Shown piece after piece: positions 43,527 through 52,592 of a DNA stretch of 64,000 nucleotides (its first letter is position 1; every line of letters starts with the position of its first letter). This DNA comes from Planktophila sp965267775 (GTDB lineage: Bacteria; Actinomycetota; Actinomycetes; Nanopelagicales; Nanopelagicaceae): NCBI GenBank assembly GCA_965267775.1, contig OZ254140.1, positions 1,054,001-1,118,000 of the forward strand, given 5' to 3'. The notes under the pieces were generated by a model. That model did no database searches, was not told the origin of the DNA, and saw only the letters and a list, made by a program, of their open reading frames with translations. Position numbers and translations under genes: made by a program.

Positions 43527-44879
43527 TTAGGCGCGTATGGTGTTGAGAACTGCATCACGAATGGATTCCATCTCCTGCGCAGTTGTAGCCTCAACGTTGA
43601 GTCGAAGGAGAGGCTCAGTATTTGAGGCGCGGAGGTTGAACCACCAGGTGTCGCCTGTGACTGTTAATCCATCGAGGTGATCGAGTTCGACTCCGGCCAA
43701 TGCGCCGTAATGTTCTTCAATCTTCTTTGTCGATGCCACTGCATCAGAGACTGTTGAGTTGACCTCACCGCTAGAGATGTAGCGATTAAATGGAGCGAAG
43801 AGCTGAGATAACGGAGTATCGCTCTCCCCTAAGGCTGCAATTGCATATAGAGCGGCGAGCATTCCAGAATCTGCACGCCAGAAATCACGGAAGTAGAAGT
43901 GGCCTGAGTGCTCGCCACCGAATACTGCACCTGTCTCTGCCATCAACTTCTTAATGTAAGAGTGGCCGACTCGAGAGCGCACGGCAGTGCCGCCATTTTC
44001 TTCAACGATCTCTCGCACTGATTTTGATGAGATGAGATTGTAAATAATTGTCGAACCTGGATACTTCACGAGCTCACGCGTTGCAATAAGGGCGGTGAGA
44101 GCAGATGGATTAACGAGGTCGCCCTTCTCATCTACCAAGAAGCAGCGATCAGCATCACCATCAAAGGCCAACCCGATGTCGGCTTGATTCTTCTTTACTG
44201 CAGCCTGAAGATCGCGAAGATTCTCGGGGTCAATTGGATTGGCTTCATGATTTGGGAAGCTTCCATCGAGTTCGTAATACATCTCAATGACCTCAGCGTT
44301 GAGACGAGCAAAAACTGCTGGAGCTGTATGGCCTGCCATTCCGTTACCCGCATCGATCACAATCTTGAGCGGGCGGATTGATGAGAGATTCACGAGATCA
44401 AGAAGGTGTGACACATAATCATCAAGCATCTCCTGGCGGCGTTCTACACCTACCTGGCTCAATGGAATAGGTGAGCCTTCATTGACGAATTTTTCAATGG
44501 TGAGTAGCCCAGATTCTTTTCCAATTGGTCGCGCACCGCTAAGACACATCTTAATTCCGTTATATGCAGCAGGGTTGTGGCTTGCAGTAAACATCGCACC
44601 AGGGAGATTGAGCTTTCCTGCTGCAAAGTAGAGCATATCTGTTGAAGCGAGGCCGATACGGATTACATCGAGACCTTGCGATGTCACGCCTGCGCTAAAC
44701 GCATCTGCAAGTTCGGGAGATGAGGGGCGCATATCTTCACCAATAACGACGGTGCCGGGTTCGCGCTCTGCCTTGAGAAATCTTGCGAAGGCGGCACCTG
44801 TTGCAAATGTAAATTCTGGAGTGATCTCATCGTCGACGAGTCCACGAATATCATATGCCTTAAAGATTGATGCGCTCAT
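43527..44879 (-). CDS. manB: Phosphomannomutase/phosphoglucomutase
   Basis: 450 aa, alpha-D-phosphohexomutase family. The phosphoserine loop is TASHNPAAYNG, the metal loop DGDADRCF, the sugar loop GGEHSGHFYF, and the phosphate-binding C-terminal domain RASNTEPLLRLNVEA. It interconverts mannose-6-P and mannose-1-P (or the glucose pair) for surface glycans; a ManC-like nucleotidyltransferase lies at 50121. TACTAT ends 6 nt before the ATG, no Shine-Dalgarno. Position between ahcY and DUF3499/whiB2 matches Mycobacterium. Confidence 0.95.
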   Translation of the reverse strand: MSASIFKAYDIRGLVDDEITPEFTFATGAAFARFLKAEREPGTVVIGEDMRPSSPELADAFSAGVTSQGLDVIRIGLASTDMLYFAAGKLNLPGAMFTASHNPAAYNGIKMCLSGARPIGKESGLLTIEKFVNEGSPIPLSQVGVERRQEMLDDYVSHLLDLVNLSSIRPLKIVIDAGNGMAGHTAPAVFARLNAEVIEMYYELDGSFPNHEANPIDPENLRDLQAAVKKNQADIGLAFDGDADRCFLVDEKGDLVNPSALTALIATRELVKYPGSTIIYNLISSKSVREIVEENGGTAVRSRVGHSYIKKLMAETGAVFGGEHSGHFYFRDFWRADSGMLAALYAIAALGESDTPLSQLFAPFNRYISSGEVNSTVSDAVASTKKIEEHYGALAGVELDHLDGLTVTGDTWWFNLRASNTEPLLRLNVEATTAQEMESIRDAVLNTIRA

Positions 44880-44903
44880 GCCCTAATAGTAAGAGGTTTA
44901 TCG

Positions 44904-45266
44904 TTAGGAAGGAACTGCGCGTAGATGGCCACGACGACCGACTTGGGCGACTTGTGCAGGTGAGGTCGGCACCTCTTGCTCTTGATGGTTACGTGCAACC
45001 TCTCGGACTGCATCTGCAATCGCCATCAAATCATCTTCGCTTGGTCCTGCGCCTTCACCACTTGAGATTTCGCGCTCAACGCTCCAACCATTAGGAACTG
45101 TCAACCGTGAAGCGTGGCGTTCGCAGAGATCATATGCATGTGGCTCAGAGAAGGTTGCAATTGGTCCAAGGACTGCGCGTGAATCTGCATAGATGTAGGT
45201 GAGAGTCATCGTTGCAGCGGCTCTGCAACTTACACGTGAACAGGAACGACCTGATACCGGACTCAT
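44904..45266 (-). CDS. DUF3499 family protein
   Basis: 120 aa. Two N-terminal cysteines (CSRVSC), a third near YDLCERHASRL and a following His suggest a small metal-binding fold: this pattern, with TYIYADSRAVLGPI between, is typical of the actinobacterial DUF3499 proteins. TAATCT ends 7 nt before the ATG. In Actinobacteria it stands between whiB2 and manB, as here. Function unknown. Confidence 0.85.
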   Translation of the reverse strand: MSPVSGRSCSRVSCRAAATMTLTYIYADSRAVLGPIATFSEPHAYDLCERHASRLTVPNGWSVEREISSGEGAGPSEDDLMAIADAVREVARNHQEQEVPTSPAQVAQVGRRGHLRAVPS

Positions 45267-45298
45267 GGATGAAAGATTAGTGGGAGAAGGCGGTGAAG

Positions 45299-46597
45299 TT
45301 AGGGAATCAACACTCTGATATTTGAACGAGGTATCGATGTTCGGGTCAAAGCACTTCCGATAACAAGAGGTGCGTAACCAAATCCGCTCTTCGAAGTGAT
45401 GAGGGCAGCGCCAAATGTCTGCTCAGAGCGCTTTGTAATTGTGAAAGAGCGAATGCGATCGGAGACCTGGTAGGTAGCAATATCTGAACCTCGCAACGAG
45501 ATGCTTCGCTTCTTGCCTTGGATTGAGGTTAGATCAATATCAACTTCTATCTTGTCGCCGGTGAAGATAAGCAATGGAGCCAAACCAGTAACGGCAAAGG
45601 TTCCTTTCTCCAATTGAGGCGCAGGTGTACTCCATAGGAAATCGGATTTGCCGAGAGAGTTGGTCTTAGTGAAGACAGAGGCAACAAATGGGCGGTCCGA
45701 GCTGAGATGAAGAGCAAATTTTCCAGATTGCATAATCACATCGAGGGGAAGGTCTACAACCTTCCCAGCAGGAATCATCTTTCCGTCGATTCCAGATGGA
45801 GAGAATGTTCCATCTGTGGATGTGATCTCAACGTTTAACTGCGCTCCTACTTCACCAGGAATCAGGATACGAAGTGTGTGAGGTAGCGAGCTCTTCTTTC
45901 CAGTCTGCTGAGGAATTGCCGGAATTACTAGATTCTTTGCAGGGTTCTCTTGTGAATTCACTGTGTCGCCACCGAGAGCTTGAAGGCCACGTCCTCGTTC
46001 ATCTGTAACAAATGCATTGACGCGCCCGGTCTGAGGAAGCACATGAATTGCTAAAGAGCGAGACCCTGGTGCAAGCGATGCAAGTTGAATTGATGTAAAT
46101 GAATTGGCCTTCACTGCAAAGAGTTGATCTGCCTGTGAGCCATTTTCGGTATAGACAGTTACCGCAATAAGCGCCTTGCCGAGACCGCTATTTACCAAGG
46201 TAAGAGATCCCTTTGATGTGACATCAGCAGTTGCTCCGACAAACCATTGAGATGTCACCGGCGCTAGACAGGTAACGCCGCCGGCCCAGACGCCAGTGCG
46301 AACTTGCCACATTAATGGCGTAACTGATTGAGCATCAATGACCGTTGCTTGATTGCTGCCTGCATAGCGGCGGGAACGTGAATCTTTAAATGCCATCGTA
46401 GACGTGCCGGTCTTGCGAAGTTGCATCTTTGGTGAGGTTAATGAGATCACAGAGCTCTGACCGCTCTGATTTGGTGGGCAGACAACTGCTGGATAGCTCT
46501 CTGAATAACGATTGCTCTTAGTCGTAATATTGATGACATTGGTAAAGAGAGCGACTGCAACAAATGCAGCAAGAAGTTGGAGTGCGCGGCTCTTCAT
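45299..46597 (-). CDS. DUF5719-like exported/membrane-anchored protein
   Basis: 432 aa. One N-terminal helix (about 7-24) acts as signal or anchor; two cysteines (VVCPPNQ, VTCLAP) lie in the exported part, which is made of beta strands in an immunoglobulin-like pattern. It closely follows the large glycosyltransferase gene, with stop and start sharing one base (TAATG), so the two are coupled. This pairing of GT2 membrane protein and DUF5719 beside whiB2 and DUF3499 is common in Actinobacteria and suggests a joint envelope glycan role; the reaction is unknown. Confidence 0.82.
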   Translation of the reverse strand: MKSRALQLLAAFVAVALFTNVINITTKSNRYSESYPAVVCPPNQSGQSSVISLTSPKMQLRKTGTSTMAFKDSRSRRYAGSNQATVIDAQSVTPLMWQVRTGVWAGGVTCLAPVTSQWFVGATADVTSKGSLTLVNSGLGKALIAVTVYTENGSQADQLFAVKANSFTSIQLASLAPGSRSLAIHVLPQTGRVNAFVTDERGRGLQALGGDTVNSQENPAKNLVIPAIPQQTGKKSSLPHTLRILIPGEVGAQLNVEITSTDGTFSPSGIDGKMIPAGKVVDLPLDVIMQSGKFALHLSSDRPFVASVFTKTNSLGKSDFLWSTPAPQLEKGTFAVTGLAPLLIFTGDKIEVDIDLTSIQGKKRSISLRGSDIATYQVSDRIRSFTITKRSEQTFGAALITSKSGFGYAPLVIGSALTRTSIPRSNIRVLIP

Positions 46598-49500
46598 TAA
46601 GAGACCTCACTATCTGAAAGTTCGCGGCGCCTACGCCCAGCAGGAAGCGCCATCACAATTGAGGTTACCAATGCGATTAGAAAGAGTGATAGCCAGGCAC
46701 GGCGGCTAGTTCCATCGTGGAGGAATACGACCTCGCCGCCGTTAAAGACTTTAAATTGTGGAAGACCAAATTCGTTTTTGCTTCGCTCAAGTCGAACTCC
46801 ATCTGCAAGTGCCTGCCAACCCTGACTGTAATTCTCAGTCAATGTGATTGTTCCCGGACCAGGTGCAGTTACCGCGCCGAGTGCGACGGGAAGTACTGAG
46901 CTCTTTCCTGTGAAGTCGGTAAAGATTGCGCGGCCAGTTGGTTGGCTTACTTTCCAGACAATGCCTGCATCTGTCGATGAAGCTCGGTTAAATCCACCGA
47001 GGCCATCAATCGTTTGGATTAATTCTTGTTGGGTTGGATTCTTTACAAAGACATATTTAATTCCATAGGCTGCAAAAATCTTTGAGCTACCGACTCCGGT
47101 GTTATCGATCAAACCTTCAACAGCTTTGGTGATTAAGGGAGTATTTTCGATTGCAACATCTGGCTGACCGAGTGTGATCTCTCCCCCGCGAGCAATGAAG
47201 TAAGCGAGTGCTCGATGTTGGTCATCTTCAACGCCTCGAATGACGAGGGTCTTTGCATCTTCTTCCACTGCTAGGAATGCTGGTAGCACTGCTTCTGAAT
47301 GTCGCTGAACGGGAGATGCAGCACCAGCAGAGAAGACCCAGATAGATGACGACACGCTATAGAAAGCGCTAATCAGAATTACTGATGCGACCGCAATATG
47401 TCGGTAATTAAAGTGCGAACTTTCTAGGCGACTACGAACGTCATCGAACATAATTACAGAAGCCGTGACTGCTAAAACGGTAGCAATTGAGATAAATGCT
47501 CCAGAGAAGACGTACTCACGGTTCGAAGAACCATTTCCTGAGACTTCAAGAGCCGCTAAGAGAGCGCCTGTGAGCAATATGCCGATTCCGTAGGTAGCGT
47601 AAATTCTTGCTCGCGCTGTGGAGAAATAGGTAACAATCAACAGCAGTGTGATTGGACTGATTGACCACCATGGAAGAGAGCCAGCACCTCCAGGATTTGC
47701 CAGCAATGCGATGTTTCCACCACCACCCGGTTGCATGATTCCAATCTCGACTAAGAGACGTGATGGGTGGACGATAAAAGTTAATGAGGTGGGAAGCGCG
47801 AGAACGATAGGCGTAAAGAGAACGATTGCCCTTCGTGCACTTCTACGAAGAAAGAGAGGGTCGCGATAATTTCTTGAAGAGGCGATGTAATCAACTGCTA
47901 TGAGGTAAAGCGAGCCAGCGATCAGAAGTATGAAGAGCGCTGGATTGAAAGTTTGCAAAACCCAGAAGAAGAGAGAGATTGCAAAGAGATTTCGAATTGA
48001 TCGTTTTTCTATTTCTCGCCACTGCCCAAGTGATGAGAGAAGTATTGGGAGAAGGATGATGAGTACCGCTACGCCAAGGTGGCCACCATTAATTGCAGAG
48101 ATTGCAATCGGCGACATCGCGTAGAGCAAGGCAGCTGCCGCCGTCAAAATAGGACTTGATGTGTGCTTACTTAAGTATCGCTGCGAGCTCCAGAGGGCCA
48201 GGAATGGCGCAACGATAAAGAAGAGCGAGATAAAGGCGGAGACGCTTCCAAAAGTGATGAGTGATCCAAATCCAACAAAGAGAATCCAGGCGGGGGCGGA
48301 AATATTGGAGCCCATTCCAACCTCATGCCAGCTCTCTACAAAGAATTTCCAGATATCAGATGTCCCTGATGGTGAAACTGCGAGGGCTCCACCAGAGATT
48401 GAACCCCAGCGATGTCGAGTCCATCCAAAGGTGATGACTAGTAGAAATGTGCTTGCAATAACGAGAGGGCGAGTAAAGAAGACTTTCCATGAGTTTGTCG
48501 AAATTGGAGCGAGAATCTCTTCATCTTCATTGATATCGAGCTCGCTAAATGTAGGCGCAGCTTCGACGCTTTCATCAGGGAAAATTCGACCACGAATATT
48601 TTCAACAATATGGCTAACGCCACCTCGAATCTGCGTCCAACGCGATGGAATAAATTGCGCGACGATTCCAGAGGTGACGAGGCGTTGGCTCTTACGAATT
48701 TTTCTTGCAGCGAGCAACTCACCTGGATGAATCAGAAGCGTTGCAATTGCGAGAATTTCATCTGCGGCATATCCAGGCAGCTTTGCAAAGAGATATCCAA
48801 TAGATCGGATTAATGAGCCACCAAGAAGTTGAAACGCTAAGAGTGGCAATTTCCACCACGATGAATTAGCTAGGAGTACATAGGCAGCGTTACGACGGTC
48901 GAGAAGGAGCGGTCTATGAAGGGGCGCACCTGAAATATCAATCGCACGTCGCTCTGAGGACGCCGCTTGTGCATGGAAGCCGATTGCTGAGGTGACAACT
49001 AGGACAGAGTGGCCGGCAGCATGGACACGCCAACCAAAATCAACATCGTCGCGGAAGAGTTCTAGGTTGGCATCAAATCCGCCGAGCTCTTCAAATACAT
49101 CGCGACGGATGAGCGCACCAGCTGTGCTGACTGATAAGACCTCACGATTTTCATCATGCTGTCCTTGGTCATACTCATGTGGTTCAAGTCCGGTCCATCG
49201 TGAACCATTGGTCGCAATACTGATTCCCACTTCAAGGAGATGAGAGCGGTCGTACCATCCCAATAACTTCGGACCTGCCATCACAATGTTGGGACGGTCT
49301 GCGATTGCATCTGTGAGTTCTTCTAGCGCGCGCGGATCGAGAGCGCAATCGTCGTGCAGAATCCAGAGCCACTCATCGCTTCCAGAAATTGCTGGCGGAA
49401 GTTGAGAGATTCCATATTGAATTGCTGCACCGAATGACGTTGCACGATCTAGTGTAACTGTGGGGATGCGAGCGCCCTTTAGTAACTTTGCTGAAGAGTC

Positions 49501-49632
49501 GAGTGATCCTGTATCGATTGCAAGTATCTGATCTGCACCTCTGCTCTGAGAGGTAATTGACGCTACGACCTCGGGGAGCCATGTGGCGCCATCGTGCACA
49601 ACGAGAAGTGCGGTGACGCGAGGGGTACTCAT
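46597..49632 (-). CDS. Giant membrane glycosyltransferase, GT2 domain plus multipass region
   Basis: 1011 aa. The GT2 domain (about 1-260) has VVHDGATWLPEVVASI, the metal-binding HDDC, GGFDANLELFRDDVDFGWR and a C-terminal HAQA. About 14 helices follow (from roughly 390 to 770), then an extracytoplasmic domain of about 200 residues and a final helix near 985 with a basic tail. It probably transfers sugar from a nucleotide or lipid donor to an exported polymer. TAAGGT ends 6 nt before the ATG, no Shine-Dalgarno. DUF5719 is coupled downstream. Confidence 0.9.
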   Translation of the reverse strand: MSTPRVTALLVVHDGATWLPEVVASITSQSRGADQILAIDTGSLDSSAKLLKGARIPTVTLDRATSFGAAIQYGISQLPPAISGSDEWLWILHDDCALDPRALEELTDAIADRPNIVMAGPKLLGWYDRSHLLEVGISIATNGSRWTGLEPHEYDQGQHDENREVLSVSTAGALIRRDVFEELGGFDANLELFRDDVDFGWRVHAAGHSVLVVTSAIGFHAQAASSERRAIDISGAPLHRPLLLDRRNAAYVLLANSSWWKLPLLAFQLLGGSLIRSIGYLFAKLPGYAADEILAIATLLIHPGELLAARKIRKSQRLVTSGIVAQFIPSRWTQIRGGVSHIVENIRGRIFPDESVEAAPTFSELDINEDEEILAPISTNSWKVFFTRPLVIASTFLLVITFGWTRHRWGSISGGALAVSPSGTSDIWKFFVESWHEVGMGSNISAPAWILFVGFGSLITFGSVSAFISLFFIVAPFLALWSSQRYLSKHTSSPILTAAAALLYAMSPIAISAINGGHLGVAVLIILLPILLSSLGQWREIEKRSIRNLFAISLFFWVLQTFNPALFILLIAGSLYLIAVDYIASSRNYRDPLFLRRSARRAIVLFTPIVLALPTSLTFIVHPSRLLVEIGIMQPGGGGNIALLANPGGAGSLPWWSISPITLLLIVTYFSTARARIYATYGIGILLTGALLAALEVSGNGSSNREYVFSGAFISIATVLAVTASVIMFDDVRSRLESSHFNYRHIAVASVILISAFYSVSSSIWVFSAGAASPVQRHSEAVLPAFLAVEEDAKTLVIRGVEDDQHRALAYFIARGGEITLGQPDVAIENTPLITKAVEGLIDNTGVGSSKIFAAYGIKYVFVKNPTQQELIQTIDGLGGFNRASSTDAGIVWKVSQPTGRAIFTDFTGKSSVLPVALGAVTAPGPGTITLTENYSQGWQALADGVRLERSKNEFGLPQFKVFNGGEVVFLHDGTSRRAWLSLFLIALVTSIVMALPAGRRRRELSDSEVS

Positions 49633-49676
49633 GGAATTACCTTAACTTTTCGAGAGTCGAAAAGTTAGTGGCGCCT

Positions 49677-49982
49677 TTAAGCGCGACGCTTCAAACGACG
49701 ACGTTCGCGCTCTGAGAGACCGCCCCAGATGCCAAAGCGCTCATCGTGAGCGAGGGCATATTCAAGGCACTCCTGGCGGACATCGCATGATTGGCAGACG
49801 CGCTTTGCCTCGCGTGTTGAGCCACCCTTCTCAGGGAAGAAAGCTTCTGGGTCAGTCTGAGCGCAGAGTGAGCGCTCCTGCCATGAGAGTTCCATATTCT
49901 CGCCATTTGCGAGTTGAATAGTTGGTCCAGCAGTGGGGGCTGATGGCTTGCCAGTCGAGAAACCTTCTGGGCGGATCGGCAT
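49677..49982 (-). CDS. whiB2: WhiB2-type iron-sulfur regulator
   Basis: 101 aa. Cysteines at 40, 63, 66 and 72 bind a 4Fe-4S cluster; CAQTDPEAFFPEKGGSTREAKR, LEYALAHDERFGIWGGLSERERRRLKRR are close to Mycobacterium WhiB2 and Streptomyces WhiB, regulators of septation. GAGGAG lies 9 nt before the ATG, and a well-formed promoter with a possible operator lies upstream, so unlike many neighbours it has a structured leader of about 55 nt. Position near manB and the GT2 gene is conserved. Confidence 0.95.
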   Translation of the reverse strand: MPIRPEGFSTGKPSAPTAGPTIQLANGENMELSWQERSLCAQTDPEAFFPEKGGSTREAKRVCQSCDVRQECLEYALAHDERFGIWGGLSERERRRLKRRA

Positions 49983-50010
49983 ATGTCGAATCTCCTCAAG
50001 ACCTTAGGGC

Positions 50011-50029
50011 GCAATTCTGTGTGAATTGC
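50011..50029 (-). promoter_or_regulatory. Hairpin in the whiB2 leader
   Basis: Perfect inverted repeat GCAATTC-tgtgt-GAATTGC in the predicted 5' untranslated part of whiB2, about 28 nt before the start codon and upstream of the GAGGAG site. It could slow translation, protect the RNA or bind a protein. Confidence 0.5.
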
Positions 50030-50045
50030 TGCGCTCTAGGAGTGA

Positions 50046-50074
50046 ATTACACCCATGTAATCCCTATAAGTCAA
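50046..50074 (-). promoter_or_regulatory. whiB2 promoter with overlapping palindrome
   Basis: On the minus strand TTGACT (50069-50074) and TGTAAT (50046-50051) are separated by 17 bp, a good primary-sigma promoter. The palindrome ATTACA-CCCA-TGTAAT (50046-50061) covers the -10 and part of the spacer, the usual place for a repressor site. No matching regulator is identified. Confidence 0.6.
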
Positions 50075-50120
50075 CCCCTCGATTACGGGAAGAATGGTCA
50101 GAGAGGAGAGAAAAGTCGAT

Positions 50121-51092
50121 TTATGGCAGGTTTATAGGCTCAGATATCGCGCTGGAGAGGTAATGGCGCGATTGTGTGAGGCCCGCTGTGATTGTTGTCT
50201 TATGGAAGATGAAGCATTGCGAAAGCTGGACGCCCTCTTCGATTGTGACCTCATCACCAATAATGCAATCATCAATAACGACATTGGCGCCGACTCGAAC
50301 CTTGCTTCCAAGAGAACTTTTACCGGTAATCACCGCAGTGGGATCAATTTCGCACCCTGGCATTGCATGAAATTGGCCTTCGATTAAATCGCGGGAGCCC
50401 TTAAAGAGAGCGGCGGGTGTGCCAACATCGAGCCAATATGCCTGCTCTTTATATCCATATACAGGGCGGCCGCTTGCAACAAGATCTGGAAAAGTTTCGC
50501 GTTCAATACTGACTACTTCACCCAACGGAATTCGCTGCAGAACACTTGGGTGGAATATGTAACAGCCTGCATTGATGGAGTTGGTAACAGGGTTATCCAT
50601 CTTCTCGAGGAATGCCGTGACGCGACCATCGCTATCGGTGGGAACGCACCCAAATGCGCGCGCATCTTCGACCTCAATTAAATGTAGCGTTGCATCTGCA
50701 GAATTAGATTTATGAAAGTTAATTTGATCTGCAATCGAATGGCGGCTTAAGACATCACCGTTAAAGATAACAATGGGCTCATCGCCGAGGCTTTCAAGAT
50801 CGAGCATCTGCGCTGCGTTGCGGATTGCGCCACCGGTGCCGAGAGGTTCCTTCTCAACAGCATAGAGAATTTTCATTCCCCACTTTGATCCATCTCCAAA
50901 GTAGGGAGTAAATACCTCTGAGAGATAAGAGGTTGCGAGAACTAGAGTGTGAATTCCTGCACGATTTGCGGCAAGTAGCTGATGTTCTGTAACAGGAAGA
51001 CCTGCAACGGGCAACATCGGTTTTGGTGATTCAGATGTCAGCGGCTTGAGGCGAGTTCCAAAACCACCAACGAGCAAGATTCCAACAGCCAT
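50121..51092 (-). CDS. manC: Mannose-1-phosphate guanylyltransferase-like nucleotidyltransferase
   Basis: 323 aa. The nucleotidyltransferase domain opens VGILLVGGFGTRLKPLTSESPKPML and has FNGDVLSR; the C-terminal region contains left-handed beta-helix hexapeptides (PTAVITGKSSLGSKVRVGANVVIDDC interrupted here as two parts: PTAVITGKSS and SKVRVGANVVI). By position near manB and whiB2 it corresponds to Mycobacterium ManB/Rv3264c, which makes GDP-mannose; a glucose-1-P specificity cannot be excluded. AAAGGA lies 6 nt before the ATG at the end of dapC, so it is translated from the fdxA-dapC transcript. Confidence 0.85.
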   Translation of the reverse strand: MAVGILLVGGFGTRLKPLTSESPKPMLPVAGLPVTEHQLLAANRAGIHTLVLATSYLSEVFTPYFGDGSKWGMKILYAVEKEPLGTGGAIRNAAQMLDLESLGDEPIVIFNGDVLSRHSIADQINFHKSNSADATLHLIEVEDARAFGCVPTDSDGRVTAFLEKMDNPVTNSINAGCYIFHPSVLQRIPLGEVVSIERETFPDLVASGRPVYGYKEQAYWLDVGTPAALFKGSRDLIEGQFHAMPGCEIDPTAVITGKSSLGSKVRVGANVVIDDCIIGDEVTIEEGVQLSQCFIFHKTTITAGLTQSRHYLSSAISEPINLP

Positions 51093-51094
51093 TA

Positions 51095-52189
51095 TTATTC
51101 CTTTACCGCTTCGCCATCAGTGCAATGCGAATACGCGGTAATTCTCTGAGCTGCTTCATTAATTTGTTCATCTGTAGCCGTCATTGCAATGCGAATATGT
51201 GTTGAGTCTCCATAGAACGAACCAGGTGTTGCCAAGATGCCGATCCTTGCAAGCCATTCGACTGACTTCCAGCAATCTTCCTGACGTGTAGCCCAGAGGT
51301 AGAGACCAGCATCTGAGAAATCGATTGAGAAACCTGCTTCAGCGAGCGCCGGGATAAGAACTGCCTTACGTGCGTTGTAGCGATTACGTTGCTCTGCAAC
51401 ATGGGCGCTATCTCCCAGCGCTGCAATCATCGCCTTCTGCACAGGAAGCGAGACCATCATTCCTGCATGTTTGCGAACTTCAAGGATTTCAGCAATGAGC
51501 TTCGGATCGCCAACAACAAATGCTGCGCGGTAGCCAGCTAAGTTAGAGCGCTTTGAAAGTGAATGGACGGCGAGAATATTTCGATTATCGCCATCGGTGT
51601 AATTCAATATAGATGTTGGAGTCACTGAATTTCCAAATTCAAGGTAACACTCATCTGATACAACAACTCCCCCGCTCTTGCGGGACCAATCAATTGCTGC
51701 GCGGTATTCAGATTCAGAATGAACTCGTCCCGTTGGATTTGATGGTGAGTTCACCCAGGCAAGATCAGCTTGGGGCCACTGCGCAGCATCAATATCTACT
51801 GGAGTTGCCTCGCTCTTAGCGATCATCGCTCCCACTAAGTAAGTTGGGTAAGCAACAGATGGATAGAGAACAGATCGTGACGTAAGAAAGGTTGGAAGCC
51901 ATGCAACAAACTCTTTCGAACCAATGAGGGGCAAGACTCCGAACTCTCCCGTTGCGCCTAAATTCTTCTTCGCCCATTCGGTAATCGATGCGCGCAGCTC
52001 TGGCGTTCCCATCGTGACGGGATAGCTTGGAGAGTTAGATGCGTTGCGTAGCGCCTCTTGAATAAATTCAGGGGTCGGATCTACCGGAGTTCCAACTGAT
52101 AGATCAATAATCCCAGCTGGATGTTCTTTCGCAGTTGCGCCAAATGGAGCGAGCGCATCCCACGGGAAATCAGGAAGTTTGTGGCCCAA
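51095..52189 (-). CDS. dapC: Succinyldiaminopimelate aminotransferase, DapC type
   Basis: 364 aa with a TTG start that overlaps fdxA by 20 nt. Fold I aminotransferase: WVNSPSNPTGRVHSESEY, VVSDECYLEFG, the PLP lysine in VHSLSKRSNLAGYR, and the C-terminal Arg segment HIRIAMTATDEQ. It makes L,L-SDAP in lysine and peptidoglycan precursor synthesis. The fdxA-dapC pair is conserved in Actinobacteria. The start codon has no obvious ribosome site and probably depends on fdxA translation. Confidence 0.9.
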   Translation of the reverse strand: MGHKLPDFPWDALAPFGATAKEHPAGIIDLSVGTPVDPTPEFIQEALRNASNSPSYPVTMGTPELRASITEWAKKNLGATGEFGVLPLIGSKEFVAWLPTFLTSRSVLYPSVAYPTYLVGAMIAKSEATPVDIDAAQWPQADLAWVNSPSNPTGRVHSESEYRAAIDWSRKSGGVVVSDECYLEFGNSVTPTSILNYTDGDNRNILAVHSLSKRSNLAGYRAAFVVGDPKLIAEILEVRKHAGMMVSLPVQKAMIAALGDSAHVAEQRNRYNARKAVLIPALAEAGFSIDFSDAGLYLWATRQEDCWKSVEWLARIGILATPGSFYGDSTHIRIAMTATDEQINEAAQRITAYSHCTDGEAVKE

Positions 52190-52490
52190 GAGCGCTTACA
52201 TCTGGGTGATCAGTATTTGTCTGTCCCACCTTTGATGCTCCGCCAGGTGAACCTAGCTCAACGAAGAATTCTGTATTGACCTTCTTGTACTCCTGCCACT
52301 GTCCTGGAACATCATCTTCGTAGTAGATAGCTTCTACTGGACATACTGGCTCGCAAGCTCCGCAATCGACGCACTCATCTGGCTGGATGTAGAGCATGCG
52401 TGAGCCTTCATAGATGCAATCAACTGGGCACTCTTCGCGACAAGATTTATCTTTTACGTCGACACAAGGCTGAGCAATCACATAGGTCAC
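52170..52490 (-). CDS. fdxA: 7Fe-8S ferredoxin
   Basis: 106 aa from a GTG at 52490, fixed by AAAGGAGG 6 nt upstream; the open frame runs 15 codons further but with no such site. VTYVIAQPCVDVKDKSCREECPVDC gives the 3Fe-4S motif and CVDCGACEPVCP the 4Fe-4S motif. It carries electrons for oxidoreductases such as cytochromes P450 or pyruvate oxidation. It heads the operon fdxA-dapC-manC. Divergent from the CysRS-like gene with 102 bp between starts. Confidence 0.95.
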   Translation of the reverse strand: MTYVIAQPCVDVKDKSCREECPVDCIYEGSRMLYIQPDECVDCGACEPVCPVEAIYYEDDVPGQWQEYKKVNTEFFVELGSPGGASKVGQTNTDHPDVSALGPQTS

Positions 52491-52592
52491 GGTGGGCCTC
52501 CTTTGAAGGGTTGAGCAGGCGGTAATTCTAACCATGCAGAACCGGTTATTGCTGAATATGCCAAGTGAGAGATAGATGAATAACCTAGGGCT

